Origin: Candidatus Altarchaeota archaeon
GTDB taxonomy: Archaea; Altiarchaeota; Altiarchaeia; JAFGQM01
Length of the DNA: 6,752 bases
Assembly: GCA_016935655.1 (NCBI GenBank)
Contig: JAFGQM010000042.1
Location: forward strand, 1 to 6,752
Direction: 5' to 3'
Shown here: positions 1 through 4,470 of the stretch, in pieces
Numbering within the stretch: the stretch's first letter is position 1
Layout: every line of letters starts with the position of its first letter
Notes under the pieces: generated by a model
The model's database searches: none
What the model saw: the letters and a program-made list of their open reading frames with translations, nothing else
What the model was told of the DNA's origin: nothing
Program-made: the position numbers and the translations under genes

Positions 1-1
1 G

Positions 2-2218
2 AGGAACTACGTCCACGGGGCAAGCCAGCCCGATCTGGAGATGGGGGGCAACTATGACAACATCGTCATCCAGAACAACATATTCGCCCAGCTGGGCGTG
101 GCTATAATCCGGAACGGGAACATAGCGGGGCCGGCGGGTGTGCAGGGCCCCCGCAAGGTACGCATCTACAACAACGTGTTGAAGACCGGGGTAACCTTTG
201 ATTCCGGTGCGGTCGACACTCAAGACGTGGACATCTATAATAACGTCGTCATCTCAGGGGGCGTCCCCACAGGCCCGGCGTTCGAGTCGGGCAACAACTA
301 TCTCGGCAATCCCGGGTTTGTGAATGCGAACCCCTCCCTGCCGGAGCATTACAGGTTGTCGAGTAGCGCATCGAACGCCATCGACAAGGGGATGAGCCTG
401 CAGTCGGTCTCCCGGGACTATGAGGGGGGTGTGAGGCCTGTTGACGGACCTGATTCTGATACGGTCGCGCAGTGGGACATAGGAGCGTTTGAGTATGGCT
501 CCGGCTCAGCACCGACGGGATGCAAGAGCGACAGCGAGTGTGACTACTTGGACGACCAGTGCAACCAGGGCAAATGCCAGGCTGACGGCAGCTGCAAGAA
601 GATTGCAGCAAACGAGAACGGGCCATGCCAGGACGGATATTCCTGCACGACCTCGGACAAATGCGTCAACGGGATTTGTGTCTCCGGTGTGAAGAGTAAT
701 AGTTTATGCCCGAATCCGCAGGGTTGCGATGTGGCTATCTGCAATCCGCCGGGCAGTGATGCTGCGGGATGCGTCTATTCGCAATGCGGGCAAGTGGGCG
801 GTCTGGTCTCATGGTGGCCCCTCGATACGGACCTCTCTGATGCAACAGGGGATAACGACGGCTCATGCACCTCATGCCCGACAAAGACAACGGGCAGGAT
901 AAACGGGGCATACAGTTTCGACAACGACCATGTGAAGATAGGCAAGCTGGACTTGGACAATCCCTTCTCGATAACGCTCTGGATGAAGCCTGAACTTACG
1001 GGGAACTGGCAGGGCGTCTTCTCGCAGGACGAGCGCTTCACCAGTTATGTGTGGGTGGGGCTGTGGATAGAGCCCGACGGCGACCTGGTCTTGGGGTGCA
1101 ACCCGCAGTCTAGCTGCGGTAGTGGGGGGGATATAGTGAAAATCCAAAGTGGGGATTGGTACCATGTGGCCGTTACATATGACGGCAACTCAAAGCGCGC
1201 ATATGTGAACGGTGCGCTCAAAACTACTTTTGCCGGGCCCTCCTGCAGGCCAAACGCGGATTTCGTGATAGGGAACGCAGCAGACATGCAAGACCCGTTC
1301 AGGGGTGTCATAGATGAGGTCAAGTACTATGACAAAGCACTGACAGGAAATGAGATATTGGAGCTTTATAACGGTGGCCAGGTGAGGGAATGCACCCAAA
1401 ACAGCGATTGCCCGACAGATGACATCTGCAGCGACTGGTCTTGCTCAAACGGAGAGTGTGTAGTTGGTTACACTACAAACTCTTGCGATGACGGAAACCC
1501 ATGCACTGCAAACGACCGATGCAATCAGGGAGTTTGTATTGGTATGGGGGGTGAATGCAGTTGCACTAGGGACAGTGACTGCGACGATGACAACGCATGC
1601 ACTGAGGACGAATGCGTTGATGATACATGCGACTATACACCCATCGACTGCGATGATGGCCTGTTCTGCAACGGGAGAGAAACCTGCGACACCTCCAGCG
1701 GCTGCAAGGCGGGCAGCCTCAACATAGATGACGGGTTTGCATGCACAATCGATAAGTGCGACGAGTCTGGAGACTTTATCATGCATGTTCTGGACAACAG
1801 TATATGCGAGGGGGGGATGTGCAACCCCACCATGACCTCAGACCCGAGCGGCTGCGTCTACACCGTGGAATGCAGAGGGGAGAACATCTGCGAAGACTAC
1901 CTGAGTCTGAGCGGGTGCATGCATGACCCATGCGGGCTAGGGGGCTGTAGTTGGACTGGGAACTACTGCTTCACAACGTGCAGCTCATACTCGGATTGTG
2001 AGGACACTAACCCGTGCACTGCCGGCTACTGCAAATCGGGAAGATGCCTTTTTCCGGATTCGGATCTGAACTTCGACGGCAAGGTGAATATCTTTGATTT
2101 ATTAATGCTTCTCGCAGGCTGGGGGGATCGCGACTTGGGAGTGGACATGAACTTCGACGATATAGTGAATTTAACGGATATCTTAATACTAATTTCCGTG
2201 TGGGGCAACACCTGCTAG
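2..2218 (+). CDS. Large secreted modular protein (beta-helix / Cys-rich / LamG / Cys-rich / dockerin), 5' partial
   Basis: The reading frame is open to the left edge (13 codons, starting RNYVHGASQP, precede the first ATG at 41), so this is the C-terminal 738 residues of a larger protein. From the left it shows: right-handed beta-helix coils (IVIQNNIF, VRIYNNVL, VDIYNNVV) to about nt 260; a cap of the type that ends many secreted beta-helices (NPGFVN, YRLSSSASNAIDKG, DIGAFEYG) to about 500; a Cys-rich segment, 520-790; a LamG/concanavalin-like domain, about 797-1375 (SWWPLD, SITLWMKP, WYHVAVTYDG, GVIDEVKYYDKAL); a long Cys-rich segment, 1390-2050, with repeated CDDGxxC and SDC units; and a C-terminal dockerin-like pair of calcium loops, 2057-2215. 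There are more than 50 cysteines, so disulfide-bonded extracellular folding is inferred. LamG and beta-helix domains commonly bind or process glycans; no catalytic residues are recognisable here. There is no C-terminal TM, so attachment may be through the dockerin. Ends in TAG, 4 nt before the convergent gene. Confidence 0.9.
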   Translation, partial: RNYVHGASQPDLEMGGNYDNIVIQNNIFAQLGVAIIRNGNIAGPAGVQGPRKVRIYNNVLKTGVTFDSGAVDTQDVDIYNNVVISGGVPTGPAFESGNNYLGNPGFVNANPSLPEHYRLSSSASNAIDKGMSLQSVSRDYEGGVRPVDGPDSDTVAQWDIGAFEYGSGSAPTGCKSDSECDYLDDQCNQGKCQADGSCKKIAANENGPCQDGYSCTTSDKCVNGICVSGVKSNSLCPNPQGCDVAICNPPGSDAAGCVYSQCGQVGGLVSWWPLDTDLSDATGDNDGSCTSCPTKTTGRINGAYSFDNDHVKIGKLDLDNPFSITLWMKPELTGNWQGVFSQDERFTSYVWVGLWIEPDGDLVLGCNPQSSCGSGGDIVKIQSGDWYHVAVTYDGNSKRAYVNGALKTTFAGPSCRPNADFVIGNAADMQDPFRGVIDEVKYYDKALTGNEILELYNGGQVRECTQNSDCPTDDICSDWSCSNGECVVGYTTNSCDDGNPCTANDRCNQGVCIGMGGECSCTRDSDCDDDNACTEDECVDDTCDYTPIDCDDGLFCNGRETCDTSSGCKAGSLNIDDGFACTIDKCDESGDFIMHVLDNSICEGGMCNPTMTSDPSGCVYTVECRGENICEDYLSLSGCMHDPCGLGGCSWTGNYCFTTCSSYSDCEDTNPCTAGYCKSGRCLFPDSDLNFDGKVNIFDLLMLLAGWGDRDLGVDMNFDDIVNLTDILILISVWGNTC
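2057..2215 (+). other. Dockerin type I-like domain (two EF-hand-type calcium loops) at the C-terminus of the modular protein
   Basis: Two copies of the dockerin loop pattern D-x-N-x-D-G/D-x-V-N-x-x-D are visible: DLNFDGKVNIFD and, 27 residues later, DMNFDDIVNLTD. Each is followed by a hydrophobic helix ending in WG (LLMLLAGWG and ILILISVWG). In the family, Asp/Asn at loop positions 1, 3, 5, 9 and 12 bind Ca2+, and the folded pair docks to a cohesin domain on another protein. The second loop has Asp where Gly is usual at position 6. The ends of the domain and the internal duplication are directly visible; cohesin binding is inferred from the family. Confidence 0.85.
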
Positions 2219-2222
2219 GCCA

Positions 2223-2591
2223 TCAGGGCTTCTTCACCAAGAACACACAAGCATCTCTCCCGCCTGCCGTTTTGAGCGCCTTACTCTTGTCACGGGCGAC
2301 TTTCTTGATGGTTGGCAATTTTTTCTTTGCTTTTATAAATCCTATCAGCCGGTCTACTTCTACTCCGCGGTTTTGCAGTTCGGCCCGCTTCTCGTTAATC
2401 GCGCCTATGATTCTCGGGATCTCGATATCTCTAAGCTTGACCTCCATGCGTTCACAGCATTTGCCGCACATAATGCATAAACTCCCACCAGGAGCGCCCT
2501 CTATCAAAAGATGGATATGCTCTGCAGGCGTGCCTCGGCACCTGCTGGGCTTCTTTTCATGGATAGAGCACAGACGGACCGGCCTTCTCAT
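2223..2591 (-). CDS. YkgJ-like (CxxCGxCC) metal-cluster protein with circularly permuted motif order
   Basis: A 122-residue protein, basic and Cys-containing. Residues 39-46 read CIMCGKCC, the signature that opens the YkgJ / CxxCxxCC putative zinc- or iron-chelating family (PF03692). It is followed by the usual downstream Asp (RDIEIPRII, D55) and, at the C-terminus, by GGRDACVFL (110-118), matching the family's CvFL strand. The motif that normally follows CvFL, CsIYexRPxxCR, is instead at the N-terminus as CSIHEKKPSRCR (8-19). All conserved blocks are present but the order is rotated. The ATG at 2591 is the only plausible start: no ATG, GTG or TTG codon occurs in frame between it and the tRNA. 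No SD is seen; a T-rich element at 2616-2623 lies about 28 nt upstream, compatible with a leaderless mRNA. Function is unknown; metal binding is inferred. The opposite-strand frame 2200-2658 is its shadow. Confidence 0.75.
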   Translation of the reverse strand: MRRPVRLCSIHEKKPSRCRGTPAEHIHLLIEGAPGGSLCIMCGKCCERMEVKLRDIEIPRIIGAINEKRAELQNRGVEVDRLIGFIKAKKKLPTIKKVARDKSKALKTAGGRDACVFLVKKP

Positions 2592-2615
2592 AAAGGAATT
2601 AGAGGGTTTAAGGGG

Positions 2616-2623
2616 AAAAAATA
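2616..2623 (-). promoter_or_regulatory. T-rich element TATTTTTT: possible TATA box of the YkgJ-like gene and/or terminator of tRNA-Leu
   Basis: On the minus strand this reads TATTTTTT. It lies about 60 nt past the tRNA-Leu 3' end, where an oligo-T archaeal terminator would be expected, and its centre is about 28 nt before the ATG at 2591, where the TATA box of a leaderless archaeal gene would be expected. The sequence cannot decide between the two roles. Confidence 0.4.
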
Positions 2624-2647
2624 GTGCTTTTCGCTTCGCTTCAAGCC

Positions 2648-2682
2648 CTTCATTGTAGAAGCGGGGTGTAGTAACAATGAAG
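2648..2682 (-). repeat. Perfect 9-bp inverted repeat directly abutting the tRNA-Leu 3' end
   Basis: On the minus strand CTTCATTGT (2682-2674) is followed by a 17-nt loop and then ACAATGAAG (2656-2648). The first base of the stem is the first nucleotide after the tRNA discriminator A (2683). A competing pairing exists: GAAGCG at 2658-2663 (plus strand) can pair with either of two CGCTTC copies at 2632-2637 and 2637-2642. It may be a trailer hairpin affecting 3' processing or termination; the role is inferred only. Confidence 0.6.
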
Positions 2683-2817
2683 TGCGGGGGACGCGATTCG
2701 AACGCGCGCAGACCTAAGTCACAGGATATCTACAGCTTTTCCGCCAGCGCTTTTGCGCCGAAGGCGGAAAAGGGCTGCTTAAGTCCTGCCCGTTTGACCA
2801 GGCTCCGGCACCCCCGC
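2683..2817 (-). tRNA. tRNA-Leu(UAA) with a 50-nt intron at position 37/38
   Basis: The gene reads right to left from 2817. The acceptor stem GCGGGGG/CCCCCGC is perfect (2817-2811 with 2690-2684), with discriminator A at 2683. The D arm has a CCG/CGG stem and a GG-containing loop with conserved A14. The anticodon stem CAGGA/TCCTG encloses CTTAAG + A, giving anticodon TAA. The 14-nt variable region contains GAC-TTAG-GTC, so it is a class II tRNA. The T arm is GCGCG-TTCGAAT-CGCGT. A73 plus the long variable arm fit leucine identity in archaea. Exon 1 is 2817-2778 (40 nt), the intron 2777-2728, exon 2 2727-2683 (45 nt); the mature tRNA is 85 nt. CCA is not encoded (the next bases are CTT). Decodes UUA, and UUG by wobble. 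Confidence 0.95.
2728..2777 (-). other. tRNA-Leu intron (archaeal 37/38 site)
   Basis: A 50-nt insert separates G37 from A38. Its core is a long hairpin, CTTTTCCGCC pairing with GGCGGAAAAG, topped by a GCGC-AAAA-GCGC stem-loop. At the exon junctions 3-nt bulges can be drawn: AG|C at the 5' site and AT|A at the 3' site. The intervening four-base helix (exon CTTA against intron GTAG) has only two Watson-Crick pairs, so the bulge-helix-bulge motif is relaxed. Cleavage by the tRNA splicing endonuclease is inferred. No box C/D motif is visible in the intron. Confidence 0.88.
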
Positions 2818-2855
2818 AGGAAACGGGAAGAAAGCGGAAGATATTAGAAGGGGCG

Positions 2856-2864
2856 AAAATAAAA
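2856..2864 (-). promoter_or_regulatory. TATA-like box of tRNA-Leu
   Basis: The minus strand reads CTTTTATTTTCG, centred about 43 nt upstream of the first tRNA base (2817). A start 25 nt downstream of the box would leave a 5' leader of roughly 18 nt for RNase P to remove. Composition and spacing only. Confidence 0.5.
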
Positions 2865-2896
2865 GCAGATTGTAGTGTAACCTGCGCGCATGTGGG

Positions 2897-2905
2897 TTTT
2901 TATTA
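2897..2905 (+). promoter_or_regulatory. TATA-like box for the small membrane-protein pair
   Basis: TTTTTATTA lies with its centre about 28 nt before the ATG at 2929, the spacing expected for an archaeal leaderless transcript. It stands back to back with the tRNA-Leu promoter in the 111-nt interval 2818-2928. Confidence 0.45.
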
Positions 2906-2928
2906 GGCTAGCAATTATAAAGAAAACG

Positions 2929-3036
2929 ATGAAAATCGACAGGAGTTTCATCAAGGGTTTGATAGCTGGAGTTGCCGTTGGGCTTGTATTCTGCATAATC
3001 ACTGGATTGTTTGGCAAGGTTTGGTGTTTAATTTAA
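2929..3036 (+). CDS. 35-residue hydrophobic micro-protein (putative single-TM)
   Basis: Reads MKIDRSFIKG, followed by an uninterrupted hydrophobic stretch (residues 8-28, rich in Gly, Val, Ile and Leu) and a short tail GKVWCLI before TAA. The basic start and single helix fit a small membrane protein with N-in topology. Its stop is one nucleotide before the ATG of the next gene, so the two are probably co-transcribed and translationally coupled. The pattern SFIKGLIAG resembles KFTTGFAIG at the start of the neighbour, suggesting relatedness or a shared assembly function. An in-frame ATG at 2890 would give 48 residues, but it overlaps the TATA-like box, so 2929 is preferred. No family is recognised. 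Reality as a gene rests on the tight junction, the TATA spacing and the coherent composition. Confidence 0.55.
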   Translation: MKIDRSFIKGLIAGVAVGLVFCIITGLFGKVWCLI

Positions 3037-3037
3037 G

Positions 3038-3463
3038 ATGAGCTCTATGAAATTTACAACGGGATTCGCAATAGGTTTTTTGATTATGATGGGTTTTGGG
3101 TTCTTAAACCAGTATTATTTAAATCCACCATGCCCGGGAGCTATCCATTGTGTTTCAAACCCCATCGGTGAGATAAGTTCAAAAATATACTCGGCTACTA
3201 GTGGTATGGCAGTGGTTACACAAATATTATGTTTTAGCTCAGGAGGGGAGAGGATAACCGATGATGTGATATTGAACCGACTTTCAAACATAGATACAAT
3301 AACCTTCACATGTGGCGATTCGGTCTGTAGTGGGAGTACTCCATCAATTACCGTGGCCAGCAATAGTATAACCGCTAACAGGGCTGCACAGTTCAAAATC
3401 AGGGTATCCTGCCGGGAGTCAGCCGGTACTTACGACTGCGAGCTGACTGTTGTCAATCCCTGA
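3038..3463 (+). CDS. Membrane-anchored small extracellular protein, unknown family
   Basis: A 141-residue protein. Residues 6-23 form one hydrophobic helix (FTTGFAIGFLIMMGFGFL) with only a Lys before it, most simply an uncleaved signal anchor. The rest is polar, rich in Ser, Thr, Ile and Val, with seven cysteines (32, 38, 65, 92, 97, 125, 134), suggesting an extracytoplasmic beta-rich domain held by disulfides. The final part (FKIRVSCRESAGTYDCELTV) has the alternating pattern of a beta-sandwich edge. It follows the 35-residue gene by one nucleotide. GC is lower here than in the flanking large genes (by hand count about 43% over 3061-3420, against about 63% in a sample line of the first gene), which may mark separate ancestry. 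A pilin-like role is conceivable but there is no class III signal peptide motif. I do not recognise the family. Confidence 0.75.
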   Translation: MSSMKFTTGFAIGFLIMMGFGFLNQYYLNPPCPGAIHCVSNPIGEISSKIYSATSGMAVVTQILCFSSGGERITDDVILNRLSNIDTITFTCGDSVCSGSTPSITVASNSITANRAAQFKIRVSCRESAGTYDCELTVVNP

Positions 3464-3483
3464 ACTCTTCCTCTCCCGAGAAC

Positions 3484-3498
3484 AAACCGTTTTTATGC
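3484..3498 (+). promoter_or_regulatory. Promoter (BRE-like AAACC plus TATA box) of the cold-shock gene
   Basis: AAACC at 3484-3488 runs into GTTTTTATGC (3489-3498), a good archaeal BRE/TATA arrangement. A start about 25 nt downstream (near 3520) leaves a leader of roughly 24 nt. GTGAG at 3534-3538, five nucleotides before the ATG, is a partial Shine-Dalgarno sequence. Confidence 0.6.
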
Positions 3499-3543
3499 TT
3501 CTAGGTTCAAATAGGGGAGCTAAAAGTATTTGTGTGAGCAAAA

Positions 3544-3738
3544 ATGGAAGGAAAAGTAAAGTGGTTTAATGACGTAAAAGGGTATGGCTTTATTGAGGGC
3601 GAGGATGGGCAAGACTATTTCGTGCACCATAGTGCTATAGAAAAAAACGAGCGCATTCGCGATAATGACCCGGTGTCCTTTGACGCTGTAAAAGGCGACA
3701 GAGGGATGAAAGCCGAAAAGGTTGTTTTGAAGAAATAA
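3544..3738 (+). CDS. Cold-shock-domain protein (CspA family)
   Basis: A 64-residue single-domain protein, normal for the family (about 65-70 residues). The signature MEGKVKWFNDVKGYGFI carries the RNP1-like motif (KGYGFI, residues 12-17), and DYFVHHSAI (24-32) is the RNP2-like motif; their aromatic residues stack on single-stranded RNA or DNA. The C-terminus KAEKVVLKK matches the last OB-fold strand. Family members act as cytoplasmic nucleic-acid chaperones that melt RNA structure and aid translation, often under cold or growth-phase control. The gene has its own TATA box and a T8 terminator, so it is probably monocistronic. The predicted leader is only about 24 nt, unlike the long thermosensing leader of bacterial cspA. 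Csp proteins are widespread in bacteria and patchy in archaea, so past transfer is possible. Confidence 0.96.
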   Translation: MEGKVKWFNDVKGYGFIEGEDGQDYFVHHSAIEKNERIRDNDPVSFDAVKGDRGMKAEKVVLKK

Positions 3739-3740
3739 GC

Positions 3741-3761
3741 ATTTCTTTCTGCCTTTTTTTT
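3741..3761 (+). terminator. Oligo-T terminator after the cold-shock gene
   Basis: ATTTCTTTCTGCC followed by eight T (3754-3761) begins three nucleotides after the csp stop codon. No stable hairpin precedes it, as expected for archaeal intrinsic termination on U-rich tracts. Confidence 0.7.
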
Positions 3762-3813
3762 CTGAAGAGACCTAGATTTCGGTGTACTGTCAGGTATGAC
3801 GAAGGATTAACCC

Positions 3814-4470
3814 ATGAAAGCCGCAATCTTCGACTGGGACGGCACACTGGTGGACTCCTTCCCAGTAGCGTACAAGGTGTTCAAACAGGTCTTAGGGGAC
3901 GATTTCACTGAGACAGATCTGAAAAACAGCTTTGGCGTGGGGGCCGGGGGGGTCGTAAGAGGCTATTTTGAAAGGAAGGGCATCCCATACAGCGAAAAAA
4001 AGATAAAAGAGCTCGCAAAGGAAAAGACCCGAGTCCAGGTCACACTGGCATCTGAGACAAAAGTCCTTCCCGGTGTCATCGAAACCCTGGACTTCCTTAA
4101 AAAAGAGAAATATAGGATTGCCATATGCAGCTCGAATTATAAGTCGGTCATTGATTCGGTCCTCAAGGAGAACGGGCTTTCCGGCTATTTTGAAGTCATC
4201 ATCACCGGGGACAATACTTGGGCCAAAAAGCTGAAGCCGCACCCTGACATATTCTTGCATACGGCCGAGGACTTGAAACTCCCGCCAAGGGAGTGCGTGG
4301 TCTTTGAGGACTCGCCGATGGGCATCGAAGCCGCGAAGAACGCGGGCATGGAGGTGATCGGCCTGTGCACAGGACCCTTCACAAGGGATGAGGTAAAGGC
4401 TAAGGACCCGGACCTGGTTGTGGATTCCTTAAGACAGTTGGACGAGATAAAGGCTTTCCTAGGGTGCTGA
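3814..4470 (+). CDS. HAD-superfamily subfamily IA hydrolase (phosphatase / beta-phosphoglucomutase-like)
   Basis: A 218-residue protein with all four HAD motifs. Motif I is FDWDGTLVDS: D7 is the nucleophile and D9 the general acid/base. Motif II is the Ser in ICSSN (106-107). Motif III is K141 in KLKPHPDIF. Motif IV is VFEDSPMGIEAAKNAGM, with E165 and D166 binding Mg2+. A helical cap of about residues 16-80 sits between motifs I and II, which defines subfamily IA (C1 cap), as in phosphoglycolate phosphatase and beta-phosphoglucomutase. LKPHPD and EDSPMGIEAA match this group well. The reaction is hydrolysis or transfer of a phosphate from a small metabolite in the cytoplasm; the substrate cannot be read from sequence. 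AAGGA at 3802-3806, seven nucleotides before the ATG, may serve as a weak Shine-Dalgarno sequence. Its last 12 nt overlap the tail of the convergent surface-protein gene. Confidence 0.95.
   Translation: MKAAIFDWDGTLVDSFPVAYKVFKQVLGDDFTETDLKNSFGVGAGGVVRGYFERKGIPYSEKKIKELAKEKTRVQVTLASETKVLPGVIETLDFLKKEKYRIAICSSNYKSVIDSVLKENGLSGYFEVIITGDNTWAKKLKPHPDIFLHTAEDLKLPPRECVVFEDSPMGIEAAKNAGMEVIGLCTGPFTRDEVKAKDPDLVVDSLRQLDEIKAFLGC

Noticed and set aside
249..626. 125-codon minus-strand frame
   Set aside because: Antisense to the beta-helix/Cys-rich coding region; low-complexity Arg/Ser/Cys/Pro composition typical of a shadow frame.
1445..1786. 113-codon minus-strand frame
   Set aside because: Ala/Val-rich shadow of repeated Cys/Asp codons in the Cys-rich segment of the sense gene.
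2200..2658. 152-codon plus-strand frame overlapping the dockerin gene end
   Set aside because: It lies antisense to the YkgJ-like gene, whose conserved cysteine motifs make the minus strand the coding one. The plus-strand product has no recognisable domain.
2648..2817. tRNA-Leu with an adjacent repeat as an integrase attachment site
   Set aside because: No duplicated tRNA 3' fragment and no integrase gene are seen in the window; the repeat is inverted and lies outside the tRNA.
2890..2928. Upstream in-frame ATG extending the micro-protein to 48 residues
   Set aside because: The extension overlaps the TATA-like box at 2897-2905. The start at 2929 gives correct promoter spacing, though the longer form cannot be fully excluded.
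3115..3396. 93-codon minus-strand frame opposite the 141-residue protein
   Set aside because: The sense frame has a clear TM anchor and regular cysteines and is coupled to the small upstream gene; the antisense frame has neither.
3892..4260. 122-codon minus-strand frame inside the HAD gene
   Set aside because: The HAD motifs on the plus strand are complete, so this is a shadow.
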